Part shown: positions 27,756 to 36,831 of the stretch, piece by piece | Layout of the letters: the number at the start of each line of letters is the position of its first letter | How positions within the stretch are numbered: position 1 is the first letter of the stretch | Source of the DNA: a bacterium | Lineage (GTDB): Bacteria; Latescibacterota; Latescibacteria; Latescibacterales; Latescibacteraceae | Direction: 5' to 3' | DNA length: 45,689 bases | NCBI GenBank assembly: GCA_021372535.1 | Contig: JAJFUH010000109.1 | Location: forward strand, 1 to 45,689 | Notes under the pieces: model-generated | Database searches by the model: none | What the model was told of the DNA's origin: nothing | The model's input: the letters and a program-made list of their open reading frames with translations, nothing else | Translations under genes and position numbers: made by a program

Positions 27756-29014
27756 TTTTTCGACCTCACATACGGTTTGAATTCCCCGGGCGGTTGCACG
27801 TTTTCGGAGGAAAGCTCGCGGAAAAATGTTGCCCGGTACTGCGAATTCTCCGTAAATGTAGAATAGGAAAACAGGCAATATCCGAGGAGTCCTGCCTCGC
27901 GGACGCTTGTTATCTGCTGCATCGCCTTTTCGGGGTCCATTCTGTAAATACCTATCCCGCCGATGATCTTCTTTTTATCGACCTTTTTGAGGGCTCTGTC
28001 AATGTTCGCGGTAAAAACACCGTTTTCAGGAAAGTAACCCATGGTGACGACAAAGTCAACTATGCCTTCATCGAGCCATCCGACCCAGTTCTGGCCAAAC
28101 TCGTACATCGCCTCATCGGGATGAGGTTTCACCGCGGCGGAAAGCCTGATATGCCGGTCGACCAGCCTGATACGATCCGAAATGGCTCGCACGGTGCTGT
28201 CGATCTGACGTGTCCGGTGTGTAACCCACGTCTCGAGGAATTTCAAATCCGGATCGATTCCCTTGCCATTGTTCACAATATCGAGCGGATCGATACCATA
28301 CCGCCGCTTGAACTGGCTCCGGACCGAACTGTGAAAATCAAAATCGCGCCCCGGGTAACGGACATAATCCAGGTGAACGCCGTCAACGGCATAATTCGTG
28401 ACAACCTCGCTGATCACCCGGACGATGTATAACCTCACAGCCTCTACTCCGGGCGATAAATAACGTCCTTCAAGTGTAGGGCTGATGATGGAATCGCCGG
28501 GACATCTTCCCAGGTTTTTTCCCGTTTTCGATACCATGAACCAGTCGGGATGCATGTTTACCGGATGTTTTGGATCGACGGGGGAATCGGTCTGGGACCA
28601 TGCCAGATATATGTTGAACCAGGCATGAACCTCGATACCACGCTTATGTGCGAGCTCGATTATGGTTGCGAGCGGATCGAACGAATCGGGGATGTTCGGG
28701 TAACCCTCAGGCGGCGGCACAAATGCGCTTTTATAGTAAGCATCGCCCCTTCCCCTGACCTGGACAAAAAGAACCGAGACATGAAGCGAGTCGGCAAGCG
28801 CCACAACTTTTTTAACACGCTCAAGGCTCACGATGCTGTCACGGACAACCCACAGACCGCGCACCTCAGACCCGGCATCAACCGCTGGCGTACGGGAGAA
28901 AAAGAGGAACAACAGTATTCCCACGCAGAAATAACGGGAAAACTCAGAACAAGAAAAGGGTGCGGTTTTAACTGTCCCACACCCTTCCATGCTGTATTCA
29001 TATATAAGTGCCAT
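27752..29014 (-). CDS. GHL10/DUF187-type glycosyl-hydrolase-like protein, exported
   Basis: 420 residues if begun at the ATG at 29014. A GTG at 29020 touching the rplQ stop and an ATG at 28990 are also possible; none has a strong ribosome binding site, so the start is uncertain. After a hydrophobic signal (YFCVGILLFLFFSRTPAVDA) comes the TIM barrel of the glycosyl hydrolase-like 10 family: EVRGLWVVRDS, LFVQVRGRGDAYYKS, FDPLATIIELAHKRGIEVHA, DGVHLDYVRYP (about 209-219) and IVDFVVTMGYFPENG (about 315-329). Relatives cleave or bind cell-wall glycans, often with unknown specificity. It starts 7 bp after rplQ and may be read from the ribosomal operon. Confidence 0.86.
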   Translation of the reverse strand: MALIYEYSMEGCGTVKTAPFSCSEFSRYFCVGILLFLFFSRTPAVDAGSEVRGLWVVRDSIVSLERVKKVVALADSLHVSVLFVQVRGRGDAYYKSAFVPPPEGYPNIPDSFDPLATIIELAHKRGIEVHAWFNIYLAWSQTDSPVDPKHPVNMHPDWFMVSKTGKNLGRCPGDSIISPTLEGRYLSPGVEAVRLYIVRVISEVVTNYAVDGVHLDYVRYPGRDFDFHSSVRSQFKRRYGIDPLDIVNNGKGIDPDLKFLETWVTHRTRQIDSTVRAISDRIRLVDRHIRLSAAVKPHPDEAMYEFGQNWVGWLDEGIVDFVVTMGYFPENGVFTANIDRALKKVDKKKIIGGIGIYRMDPEKAMQQITSVREAGLLGYCLFSYSTFTENSQYRATFFRELSSENVQPPGEFKPYVRSKK

Positions 29015-29020
29015 GTACAC

Positions 29021-29659
29021 TTACTCTGATTTCTCTGAGTTTTCCTCTCCGGCGGATTGTTTTTTCTCATCCTCCGCGGACGATTCAGCCGTTTCATCAG
29101 CCGCTTGTTCTTCACCTTCGGCGACTTCCTCAGAATCTTCAGTTTCCGTATCTTCGGCTTCGGCGGAAGCTTCTACAGCTTCAGTCTCTACTTCCTGAGA
29201 TTCGGTTTCACCCGTTTCAACCGTTTTTCCGGTTTCTTTTGTGGCTTTTTTACGGGTTTTGGCTTTTGCTGTCTTCGTTTTTTTCGCGGCTTTTATCTCC
29301 GCTTCCTCACCGACAAACTCAATGAGAGACACAGGCGCGCTGTCGCCGTTTCTGAATCCGAGCTTGAGAATACGGGTATAGCCACCAAGACGATCCGCAA
29401 ACCGTGGCCCGAGTTCATCAAAGAGCCTCTTGACCGCCAGAACATCCTTGAGACGTGAGAGCACAATTCTCCGGGCATGTAAATCGCCCCGCTTTGCAAA
29501 GGTAACCATGCGTTCAACGAAAGGTCTGATCTCTTTGGCTTTTGCATCGGTCGTTTTTACTCTGCCGCTTTTGATGAGTGAGGCCGCGAGATTCGTAAGC
29601 ATCGCCGTGCGATGTGACTTTCTCCTTGAAAGTTTCCGGCCGGTTTTAAGATGCCTCAT
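29021..29659 (-). CDS. rplQ: Ribosomal protein bL17 with long charged C-terminal tail
   Basis: 212 residues; usual L17 is about 115-130. Residues 1-120 are normal L17 (MRHLKTGRKLSRRKSHRTAM, VRTTDAKAKEIRP-like region, LGPRFADRLGGYTRILKLG). After about residue 120 comes a roughly 90-residue low-complexity tail. It is Lys/Thr rich first (KKTKTAKAKTRKKATKE) and then Glu/Ser/Ala rich to the end (repeated E-x-E and S-A-E blocks). Such a tail is likely disordered and could project from the 50S exit side, where L17 sits. Last gene of the alpha operon, 6 bp after rpoA. Confidence 0.97.
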   Translation of the reverse strand: MRHLKTGRKLSRRKSHRTAMLTNLAASLIKSGRVKTTDAKAKEIRPFVERMVTFAKRGDLHARRIVLSRLKDVLAVKRLFDELGPRFADRLGGYTRILKLGFRNGDSAPVSLIEFVGEEAEIKAAKKTKTAKAKTRKKATKETGKTVETGETESQEVETEAVEASAEAEDTETEDSEEVAEGEEQAADETAESSAEDEKKQSAGEENSEKSE

Positions 29660-29665
29660 CTATTA

Positions 29666-30673
29666 TTACCCTGCCTTTCTGCTTTTCTGATACTTAACCA
29701 GCTCTGCATCGTATCCTGAAACATCAAGCCCGAAAGACAAACCCATATCGGTGAGAACCTCGTTGAGTTCACTGAGCGATTTACGGCCAAAATTACGGTA
29801 TTTGAGCATATCGGCTTCAGTTCGGGTAACCAGGTCGCGGATACGTTTTATTCCTGCTGCCTTCAGGCAATTTGACGATCGTACGGACAATTCCATTTCT
29901 TCCACCGGCATATCGAGAAGCTGTGCGATTCTGACCTTCTCCTCATCGATGGACTCGTCCGAAACCTCTTCGAACTCCTCCTCGAAATTGATAAAGAGCT
30001 TGAGATGGTCCGTAATGATTTTTGCTGCATACGCCAGCGCATCCGCCGGCATGATGGTCTTGTTTGTAAAGATTTCAATGGTGAGTTTATCGTAATCGGT
30101 TTTGTGACCGATACGGGCGTTTCCGACTATGTAATTAACTTTACGGATCGGGCTGTATATCGAATCTATGAGAATTGTATCTACCGATTGTTCGCCTCGT
30201 GTCTTTTCATCGGCGGGAACATACCCTCTGCCGTCATTGATCACGAAATCACATACAAATTGACCATCTTTATCGATCTGGGCAATGTAGTGGTCCGGAT
30301 TCATGATTTCAAATCGCGAATCCACTGCAAGATCTCCCGCAATCAGTTTATGAGGACCTTTGATATTCACCGAAAATTGAACCGGGTCGTCAGCATGAAG
30401 TTTTATATCAATTTCCTTGAGATTAAGAATAATTTCGGGAATATCCTCAACCACCCCCTGAAGCGTGGAGAATTCATGATGCACGCTTTTAAATCGTACT
30501 GAATCTAGTGCTGCTCCCTGAATAGATGATAGCAGAACACGGCGCAAGGCATTTCCGAGGGTTATACCGAAACCACGCTCGAGGGGCTGTATTTCAAATT
30601 TTCCATACGAGTCGGTCAGTGTCGCATCATCGACTTCAATGCTCTTGGGCATGTGGAGACTTTTCCATTTCAT
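29666..30673 (-). CDS. rpoA: RNA polymerase subunit alpha
   Basis: 335 residues, normal size. N-terminal dimerisation/assembly domain: FEIQPLERGFGITLGNALRR (about 27-46) and LLSSIQGAALDSVRF. The C-terminal domain has two helix-hairpin-helix motifs: LSVRSSNCLKAAGIKRI (about 262-278) and MLKYRNFGRKSLSELNEVL (about 289-307), which bind upstream promoter DNA and activators. ATG start with AAGG upstream. It lies between rpsD and rplQ as in the standard alpha operon. Confidence 0.98.
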   Translation of the reverse strand: MKWKSLHMPKSIEVDDATLTDSYGKFEIQPLERGFGITLGNALRRVLLSSIQGAALDSVRFKSVHHEFSTLQGVVEDIPEIILNLKEIDIKLHADDPVQFSVNIKGPHKLIAGDLAVDSRFEIMNPDHYIAQIDKDGQFVCDFVINDGRGYVPADEKTRGEQSVDTILIDSIYSPIRKVNYIVGNARIGHKTDYDKLTIEIFTNKTIMPADALAYAAKIITDHLKLFINFEEEFEEVSDESIDEEKVRIAQLLDMPVEEMELSVRSSNCLKAAGIKRIRDLVTRTEADMLKYRNFGRKSLSELNEVLTDMGLSFGLDVSGYDAELVKYQKSRKAG

Positions 30674-30739
30674 GAGGTATCACACCTTTCAAAAAGGTTA
30701 TGACAATGCTATCTTGCAAGGGTAATGTATGGCTTACCC

Positions 30740-31348
30740 CTATTTCGAGTAGAACTCAATTACCATATTCTCATTAAGCTCTACCGGAATCATATCCCGT
30801 GACGGAACAATCGTTAACGTGAAGCTCAAGTCCGGTCTTGAAACTTCAAGAAACGTACCAGGGGTATTCGAAGTTTTACCGACAGCATCGCGGAGCTGTT
30901 GATTGTTCTGCATACTCTCGGTCACTTTAACCTTCATCCCCGGCTTGATCTGAAACGAGGGCACATTCACAACCTTACTTTCAACCATAATATGTTTATG
31001 CGTAACAAGCTGCCGTGCTTCACGGATTGTATGAGCGAAACCGGCTCTGTATACAAGATTGTCAAGACGGGTTTCGAGCATCTGAAGCAGGTTTTCGCCG
31101 GCCACACCTGATTTGGCCATCGCCTTACGGACATAGTTTCTGAACTGCTTTTCCTGAAGACCGTAGATAAAACGGAAACGTTGTTTTTCAAGGAGATGCC
31201 TGCCATAATCAGACAACTTTCGAGCACCTTTCCCGCCATGCTGACCGGGGGGATTGGGCCGTTTTTCCATGATGCGCGCCGATTTATCGGAAAGTGGTAT
31301 TCCAAGCCTTCTGGATTTTTTTACAATCGGGCCTCTGTATCGTGCCAT
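30740..31348 (-). CDS. rpsD: Ribosomal protein uS4
   Basis: 202 residues from the ATG at 31348, with GGAGG upstream; an open extension to 31435 runs into the rpsK end and is not used. Begins MARYRGPIVKKSRRLGIPLS. The S4 RNA-binding domain is seen at METRLDNLVYRAGFAHTIRE (about 92-111). The Cys residues of the zinc-bearing S4 form are absent, so this is the zinc-free type. The C-terminus EFYSK is family-typical. S4 nucleates 30S assembly and in some bacteria represses this operon. No S4-binding pseudoknot was identified. Confidence 0.98.
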   Translation of the reverse strand: MARYRGPIVKKSRRLGIPLSDKSARIMEKRPNPPGQHGGKGARKLSDYGRHLLEKQRFRFIYGLQEKQFRNYVRKAMAKSGVAGENLLQMLETRLDNLVYRAGFAHTIREARQLVTHKHIMVESKVVNVPSFQIKPGMKVKVTESMQNNQQLRDAVGKTSNTPGTFLEVSRPDLSFTLTIVPSRDMIPVELNENMVIEFYSK

Positions 31349-31379
31349 TAATAGTGCCTCCAAGATTTTTCTTGGTGTA

Positions 31380-31769
31380 TTAAACTCTGCGCCTCTTGGG
31401 AGGTCTGCAGCCGTTATGTGGAATAGGGGTAACATCTTTTATCGCTGTAATTTCAAGACCGGCGGCCTGGAGGGAACGAACGGCGGCTTCACGGCCGACA
31501 CCCGGACCTTTGACCTCGACTTCGACTTTCCTGAGACCGAGCGCTATCGCTTCCTTGGCCGAATTCTCAGCCGCAGTCTGGGCCGCAAACGGTGTCGATT
31601 TCCGTGAACCTTTAAATCCGACTTTCCCTGCGGAAGACCACGAGATAGTATTCCCGTTCATGTCGGTTATGGTAACGATCGTGTTGTTAAAAGTCGCTTG
31701 AATATGCGCCATTCCCCGCGACTCTACCTTTTTTTCCTTTTTCTTGGTCCGTTTTTTGGGAGTTGCCAA
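31380..31769 (-). CDS. rpsK: Ribosomal protein uS11
   Basis: 129 residues. The start is a TTG (31769) with AGGAGG 7 bp upstream and no ATG nearby. [20 protein letters not shown] (about 21-40) and the C-terminal [12 protein letters not shown] are diagnostic. S11 lies on the 30S platform near the E site. Separated from rpsM by about 126 bp that contain short-period repeats. Confidence 0.98.
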   Translation of the reverse strand: MATPKKRTKKKEKKVESRGMAHIQATFNNTIVTITDMNGNTISWSSAGKVGFKGSRKSTPFAAQTAAENSAKEAIALGLRKVEVEVKGPGVGREAAVRSLQAAGLEITAIKDVTPIPHNGCRPPKRRRV

Positions 31770-31895
31770 ACCGGAACCTCCTGTTTGAATTATGTTTTAT
31801 GAATAGTGAATCATGAATATGAACGGCTGAAAACATGATTCGTCACCGTTTATCATCCCTCATGGTTCATGCTTCAGTATTCATCACCTGATATG

Positions 31896-32264
31896 CTACT
31901 TTTTCTTACCCGCCACAGTCCGCTTCGGGCCTTTTCTCGTACGCGCATTTGTCTTGGTCCGCTGACCATGAACAGGCAGCCCGCGGCGATGTCTCAAACC
32001 GCGGTAGGAACCGATATCCATGAGCCTCTTGATGTTCATCGTGATCTCAGTCCGAAGCTCGCCTTCAACCGTGTAATCACCCTCGATAACATGGCGGAGC
32101 TGATTGATCTGTTCCTCGGTGAGATTCATTACCCGCGAATCATCAGGAATATTGGCCTTCGAGCATATTTCTCTCGCCAGCGCATGACCTATCCCGAATA
32201 TCCGGGTAAGCGCTATTTCCGTCCTTTTTTCCCTTGGCAGGTCCACTCCTGCAATTCTTGCCAC
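31896..32264 (-). CDS. rpsM: Ribosomal protein uS13
   Basis: 122 residues from a GTG at 32264 preceded by TTGGAGG. An ATG further upstream is open but gives a non-homologous extension and lacks a binding site. [20 protein letters not shown] opens the protein; [20 protein letters not shown] (about 90-109) and a basic C-terminus follow. S13 contacts the 50S and the P-site tRNA. Confidence 0.98.
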   Translation of the reverse strand: MARIAGVDLPREKRTEIALTRIFGIGHALAREICSKANIPDDSRVMNLTEEQINQLRHVIEGDYTVEGELRTEITMNIKRLMDIGSYRGLRHRRGLPVHGQRTKTNARTRKGPKRTVAGKKK

Positions 32265-32366
32265 GTGCAATACCTCCAAACATATGATTATGAAGGTTGA
32301 AGCCTGAAGAATGATACATGGCCGAAGCCATTCACCCTTGTGCCTCACACCTCATGCGTATATGGT

Positions 32367-32480
32367 CTACCCCTGTCTCTGCTTATGCCGGGGGTTGGTG
32401 CAGATAACGCGCAATACTCCCTTGCGTTTAATGAGCTTGCACTGATTGCACCGCTTTTTCACAGATGCTTTTACTTTCAT
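32367..32480 (-). CDS. rpmJ: Ribosomal protein bL36
   Basis: 37 residues, read directly from the sequence. It runs from [20 protein letters not shown] through [17 protein letters not shown] to a TAG stop. The zinc ligands Cys11, Cys14, Cys27 and His32 are all present, so this is the zinc-bearing form. ATG start at 32480 with GAGG about 10 bp upstream. It sits between infA and rpsM as in most spc/alpha clusters. Confidence 0.97.
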   Translation of the reverse strand: MKVKASVKKRCNQCKLIKRKGVLRVICTNPRHKQRQG

Positions 32481-32535
32481 ACTCTCACATCCTCTATGCT
32501 ATACTTTGGTATGGTGAATCACCGTTAACACCACA

Positions 32536-32754
32536 TCACTTGTGCCGATACGTAATCCGTCCCCTCGAAAGGTCATACACAGAAAGCTCTACTGTTACCT
32601 TGTCTCCCGGCAGTATCTTGATAAAATGCATCCTCATCTTTCCGGAAATATGAGACAGAATAACATGCCCGTTCTCAAGCTTGACCTTGAACATTGCATT
32701 AGGCAGAGACTCAACAACTACACCTTCCGCAGTTATTGTGTCGTCTTTCGCCAT
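32536..32754 (-). CDS. infA: Translation initiation factor IF-1
   Basis: 72 residues, exact family length. [20 protein letters not shown] and the end [13 protein letters not shown] are the IF-1 OB-fold signature. IF-1 occupies the 30S A site during initiation. Its ATG shares one base with the TAA of map (TAATG), indicating coupled translation. Confidence 0.98.
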   Translation of the reverse strand: MAKDDTITAEGVVVESLPNAMFKVKLENGHVILSHISGKMRMHFIKILPGDKVTVELSVYDLSRGRITYRHK

Positions 32755-33512
32755 TATCGCTCCTCATCCATGAGTGTCAGTATTTCAGCATATCCGTCAC
32801 GGATAACGCATGTATTCTCATAATGCGCCGACAGTTTCCTGTCTGCTGTTATAAAAGTCCAGTCATTGTCCAGAACCTCGACAGCCCAGTCGCCCATGTT
32901 GACCATGGGCTCTATAGCAAGTATCATGCCCGGCTTGAGCATCTGCCCGGAACCCTGATGACCGAAATTGGGCACCTGCGGGTCTTCATGAAGATGACGG
33001 CCGATGCCATGCCCGACAAGGTCCCGTACGACAGAATATCCATGCAGTTCCGCATATGCCTGAATCGCATGGCCGATATCCCCGACACGGTTTCCGGCGA
33101 CTGCCTTGCCGACACCTTTAAAAAAAGCTTCCCGGGTCGTTTTTACAAGCGCCTCGGCCTCGGCAGATATCTTCCCGACAGGATACGAACGAGCCATATC
33201 ACCGTAAAAACCGTTCAGATAGGTACCGATATCGAGTTTAACAAGGTCGCCTTCCCTGAGAACACGGTCACCTGGAATTCCGTGTACAACCTCTTCATTG
33301 ACAGAGACACAGATCGCTCCCGGAAATCCGTTGTATCCCAGAAAGGCCGCTTTTGCACCGTGTTGTTCTATGAATCCCCTCGTTTTTTCTTCAATCTCAC
33401 GGGTTGTCACACCCGGTTTTATCTCTTTACCGGCTTCTTCCATCGTTTCCGCGGCAAGACGGCATACAGACCGCATATGAGCTATGTCTTCTTCTGAACG
33501 TATATGGATCAT
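32754..33512 (-). CDS. map: Methionine aminopeptidase, type I
   Basis: 252 residues from the ATG at 33512, which overlaps the adk stop (TGATG); a GTG one codon earlier is also open. Metal ligands are visible: Asp in VKLDIGTYL, Asp in [10 protein letters not shown], His in [14 protein letters not shown], Glu in LAIEPMVN and Glu in HYENTCV. It removes the initiator Met from new proteins. Lies in the spc operon between adk and infA. Confidence 0.98.
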   Translation of the reverse strand: MIHIRSEEDIAHMRSVCRLAAETMEEAGKEIKPGVTTREIEEKTRGFIEQHGAKAAFLGYNGFPGAICVSVNEEVVHGIPGDRVLREGDLVKLDIGTYLNGFYGDMARSYPVGKISAEAEALVKTTREAFFKGVGKAVAGNRVGDIGHAIQAYAELHGYSVVRDLVGHGIGRHLHEDPQVPNFGHQGSGQMLKPGMILAIEPMVNMGDWAVEVLDNDWTFITADRKLSAHYENTCVIRDGYAEILTLMDEER

Positions 33513-34072
33513 CACCCGAGAACTGCCTTTATCCTGTCAAAAATCTCTTCAACCGTCCCGACACCGTCAACCGATTTGAGAATTCCAAGTTTCTTGTAGT
33601 AATCCTTGAGCGGTTCTGTCTGCGTATAATAGACTCCCAGCCGCTTCTGGATTGTTTCACGGTTATCATCGGGCCTGCCTTCGATTTCGGCGCGTTTGAG
33701 CAGGCGATCGACGACTATCTTATCGGGCACATCAACCGAGACAACGGCATCCAGACCTGTGTTACGAGCCTTGAGCAGCCGGTCAAGACCCTCGGCCTGA
33801 GCAATCGTCCTCGGAAAACCATCGAAAAGGAATCCGTTTTTCATGGACGGCATATCGAGCCGTTCATCAATGATACCCAGGATGATATCATCCGGAAGAA
33901 GCTTCCCCGCATCCATGAACTCTGCGGCCTTTTTTCCGAGTTCCGTGCCGGAAGACCTCGCCTCGCGAAGAATCTCGCCGGTCGAAACATGCGGTATTGT
34001 ATAATGTTCCTTCAATTTCGCCGCCTGAGTGCCTTTTCCGGCTCCGGGGCCGCCAAGAAGTACCAGTCTCAC
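33512..34072 (-). CDS. adk: Adenylate kinase, short-LID form
   Basis: 186 residues from a GTG start with AAAGGA upstream. P-loop GGPGAGKGT (residues 7-15). FLFDGFPRTIAQAEGL (about 82-97) is the NMP-kinase signature. Residues 115-135 (LLKRAEIEGRPDDNRETIQK) show the short LID, without the zinc Cys residues or the roughly 30-residue insertion of long forms. It equilibrates ATP, ADP and AMP. Starts about 110 bp after secY, following a small hairpin. Confidence 0.98.
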   Translation of the reverse strand: MRLVLLGGPGAGKGTQAAKLKEHYTIPHVSTGEILREARSSGTELGKKAAEFMDAGKLLPDDIILGIIDERLDMPSMKNGFLFDGFPRTIAQAEGLDRLLKARNTGLDAVVSVDVPDKIVVDRLLKRAEIEGRPDDNRETIQKRLGVYYTQTEPLKDYYKKLGILKSVDGVGTVEEIFDRIKAVLG

Positions 34073-34096
34073 CGGTTAATCCTTTCTCCATGACCT

Positions 34097-34125
34097 GTTA
34101 CCGGCCTTTTCTTCATACCGGTAAC
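34097..34125 (-). promoter_or_regulatory. Hairpin in the secY-adk spacer
   Basis: GTTACCGG (34097-34104) and CCGGTAAC (34118-34125) form a perfect 8-bp stem with a 13-nt loop, starting 24 bp upstream of the adk start codon. No T-run follows it on the minus strand, so a role in mRNA processing or partial attenuation is more likely than termination. Low confidence on function. Confidence 0.35.
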
Positions 34126-34182
34126 CACCACATTATAAAATTTTCCTCAACGTTCGATCGAATCCGGGTTCTTGTCGCCGTT

Positions 34183-35502
34183 TTAACGACGGCCCCGTAC
34201 TTTTGCACCTTTCAGCAGACCCTCGTAATGACGCTCCACCATCTTCGCCTCGATCTGCTGCAGAGTATCGAGCGCAACACCGACAACAATCAGAAGACCG
34301 GTGCCTCCGAAGAACGATGCAAACTGATAATTCACCTTACCGAATCTGATCAGGAAGTACGGCATTATCGCAATAAGCGCAAGGAAAATCGATCCGGGGA
34401 GTGTAATCCTCGTAAGGATTTTATCGATATGCTCCGCCGTTTTCTTTCCGGGGGGTTTCTGCGGAATCACCGCGCCATACTTCTTGAGATTGTCGGCAAG
34501 GTCAACAGGGTTGAACACAATCGCCGTATAGAAATACGTGAAAAAGATGATCAGCAGTCCGTAGAAAATCCAGTACACCGGATGAGTCATCTGGAAATAG
34601 GACTGTAACCATCTGAAAAATTCCAGCGGTACCAGCGTGGCAACCGTGCTCGGAACAAACATGATCGCCTGTGCAAAAATGATGGGTATAACTCCCGCCG
34701 TATTGACACGCATGGGAATATAGGTCGACTGGCCGCCATATATCTTGCGTCCGATGACCTTCTTGGGATACTGCACCCTGATTCTGCGCTGGGCCTGTGT
34801 CAGCACCACAACGGCCGCAACAACAATGACCATGAATACCAGGAGTATGATGAAGGTGAAAATATTCATGGTCCCGGCCATCAACTCCCTGATCTGAAGA
34901 CTGAATGCATTCGGGAGACGGTCGACAATACCGAAAAAGATGATAAGCGAGATACCGTTTCCGATACCGTGCTCGGTCATCTGTTCTCCAACCCACATGA
35001 GGAATACGGTTCCCGCTACAATGGTTATCATCGCAAGGAGTATGAAATTGACTCCCGGATTGGGTACAACCATCATTCCGCCGCCTATCTGTACGCTCTC
35101 AAGCCACTTGGCAATACCAAATCCCTGGGCAGCAGCCAGAACCACGGTTCCGTACCGGGTGTACTGGTTGATTTTCTTGCGTCCTTCTTCGCCTTCCTTG
35201 GACAGTCGCTGAAAAAACGGTACAACCGAGCCGAGAAGCTGGATAATAATAGACGCTGAAATGTAGGGCATGATACCGAGGGCGAAAATGGTCATCTTGC
35301 TGAATGCGCCGCCCACGAACATATCATATAATCCCATGAGGGTATTGCTCATATTGCTCATGTAAGCCATGAGCGCCTGGGCATTAATGCCAGGAATGGT
35401 AATGACTCCCCCGATCCGGAACACAATACACATGAGAAGAACAAATGTCAGGCGTTTCCTGAGATCGGGGATCTTGTACAAACTGTTCAATGATCCTACC
35501 AC
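34183..35502 (-). CDS. secY: Protein translocase subunit SecY
   Basis: 439 residues from a GTG start, one base after the rplO TGA. The GAGG serving it lies inside the end of rplO. Ten membrane segments are expected and visible in outline; PGINAQAL near residue 35 and the plug region follow segment 1. The cytoplasmic loop YTRYGTVVLAAAQGFGIA and the C-terminal GLLKGAKVRGRR are typical. SecY forms the Sec channel for exported and membrane proteins. Confidence 0.98.
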   Translation of the reverse strand: MVGSLNSLYKIPDLRKRLTFVLLMCIVFRIGGVITIPGINAQALMAYMSNMSNTLMGLYDMFVGGAFSKMTIFALGIMPYISASIIIQLLGSVVPFFQRLSKEGEEGRKKINQYTRYGTVVLAAAQGFGIAKWLESVQIGGGMMVVPNPGVNFILLAMITIVAGTVFLMWVGEQMTEHGIGNGISLIIFFGIVDRLPNAFSLQIRELMAGTMNIFTFIILLVFMVIVVAAVVVLTQAQRRIRVQYPKKVIGRKIYGGQSTYIPMRVNTAGVIPIIFAQAIMFVPSTVATLVPLEFFRWLQSYFQMTHPVYWIFYGLLIIFFTYFYTAIVFNPVDLADNLKKYGAVIPQKPPGKKTAEHIDKILTRITLPGSIFLALIAIMPYFLIRFGKVNYQFASFFGGTGLLIVVGVALDTLQQIEAKMVERHYEGLLKGAKVRGRR

Positions 35503-35503
35503 G

Positions 35504-35947
35504 TCACATTTCCTCTACGGTTCCGCCTGCGTTCACGATCTTCTCTTTTGCAGACCGGCTAAACGCATGAGCCTTGATTGTCAATGCCTTCCCGAGTTCG
35601 CCTACACCTAGAATCTTAACTTTTGCACCGGCCTTCTTGACAAGACCCGCCGATCGTAATATTTCCGGGGTAATCTCGCCTTCAAGGTTTTTTCTCACGA
35701 TATCGGATAAATTCACAATTTCGTAAGTTTTCCTGAACAGGTTGAAAAAACCTTTTTTTGGTACTCTGCGGATAAGCGGCATCTGGCCGCCTTCAAACCC
35801 GGGCCGGACTTTCCCGCCGGAGAGGGCTTTCTGCCCTTTATGGCCCCTGCCGGCTGTACCACCCTGACCGGTACCTCTTCCCATCCCGCGCCGTTTCGTC
35901 GGTCTTGAGGTGGCTTTCTTCGGAACCTTTAATTCATTAAGTTTCAC
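35504..35947 (-). CDS. rplO: Ribosomal protein uL15
   Basis: 147 residues from a GTG start. The Gly/Arg-rich N-terminal arm RRGMGRGTGQGGTAGRGHKG (about 19-38) and FEGGQMPLIRRVPKKGFFN (about 50-68) are diagnostic. L15 is a late-assembling 50S protein. Directly precedes secY. Confidence 0.98.
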   Translation of the reverse strand: MKLNELKVPKKATSRPTKRRGMGRGTGQGGTAGRGHKGQKALSGGKVRPGFEGGQMPLIRRVPKKGFFNLFRKTYEIVNLSDIVRKNLEGEITPEILRSAGLVKKAGAKVKILGVGELGKALTIKAHAFSRSAKEKIVNAGGTVEEM

Positions 35948-35986
35948 AACAGCCCTCGCTCGTTTTATCCATTATATGTTAATATA

Positions 35987-36169
35987 TTATTCCACTTCCG
36001 TAACATCGAGAAGGTGACCGATCTTGTTGATCATGCCCCTGATCTGCGGTGTGTCGTTATGCGTGACAACAAGTCCCATTCTGGTAATACCCAGGGCGAC
36101 AAGCGTCTCCCGCTGATCGTATTTCCTCCCGATATGCGAACGAACCTGCTTTATCTGAAGTTTACCCAT
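35987..36169 (-). CDS. rpmD: Ribosomal protein uL30
   Basis: 60 residues. LQIKQVRSHIGRKYDQRETL and LGITRMGLVVTHNDTPQIRG match the short bacterial L30. ATG start. It lies between rpsE and rplO as usual. Confidence 0.97.
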   Translation of the reverse strand: MGKLQIKQVRSHIGRKYDQRETLVALGITRMGLVVTHNDTPQIRGMINKIGHLLDVTEVE

Positions 36170-36233
36170 TACGTTCCCTTTCAGCAGTCAGCCAGCCGGA
36201 TAAATAAAATCGGAAAGTACAGACTGACAGATG

Positions 36234-36731
36234 TTAACGAATCTTATTAACCGGCAAATCACGGATCTTTGAAACCGAATATACATCGGTGAGCTCAAGC
36301 AAACCCTTCATGGTAGCCTTCACGACATTATGAGGATTCGGCGAACCGAGCGATTTTGCCAGAATATTGATAATTCCCGCCGGTTCAAGGACAGCCCGCA
36401 CAGTACCGCCGGCGATGAGTCCCGTTCCCGGAGCCGCAGGTTTGAGCAGAACCCGGGCCGCTGAATACTTGGCTTCGATGATATGAGGTATCGTCCCGTT
36501 TTCAACGGGTACGGAAACCATGTTCTTCTTGGCGTTTTCTGTTCCCTTGCGTATGGCTTCAGATACTTCAGACGCCTTACCAAGACCGACTCCGACCTTT
36601 CCCTTGCCATCACCGACCGAAACAAGTGCGCTGAACGAAAAGCGACGGCCACCCTTGACAACTTTTGCGACGCGGTTAATATGAATTACGTTTTCCAGTA
36701 ATTCGGTCTCTTCTGTTTGCATCCTTGCCAA
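36234..36731 (-). CDS. rpsE: Ribosomal protein uS5
   Basis: 165 residues from a TTG at 36731 (AAGGAG 10 bp upstream); an in-frame ATG at 36722 is the alternative, losing three residues. The double-stranded-RNA-like domain has [20 protein letters not shown] (about 20-39) and [33 protein letters not shown] (about 100-118) follows. S5 helps fidelity and mRNA entry on the 30S. Confidence 0.97.
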   Translation of the reverse strand: MARMQTEETELLENVIHINRVAKVVKGGRRFSFSALVSVGDGKGKVGVGLGKASEVSEAIRKGTENAKKNMVSVPVENGTIPHIIEAKYSAARVLLKPAAPGTGLIAGGTVRAVLEPAGIINILAKSLGSPNPHNVVKATMKGLLELTDVYSVSKIRDLPVNKIR

Positions 36732-36831
36732 GACGAGTACTCTCCTTCTTTATAAGGATTCAGGATAAACACATGTTGAATGACGTTTTACCAGCAAAAA
36801 CGCTTTCTGGCGTTTATCCTCCGTGTATACA

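Noticed and set aside
27794-29029. Plus-strand frames opposite the GHL10 gene
   Set aside because: Shadow frames of a gene with a clear fold signature and gene order.
29008-29458. Plus-strand frames rich in Phe/Ser/Leu opposite the rplQ tail
   Set aside because: They are the reverse complement of the low-complexity L17 tail.
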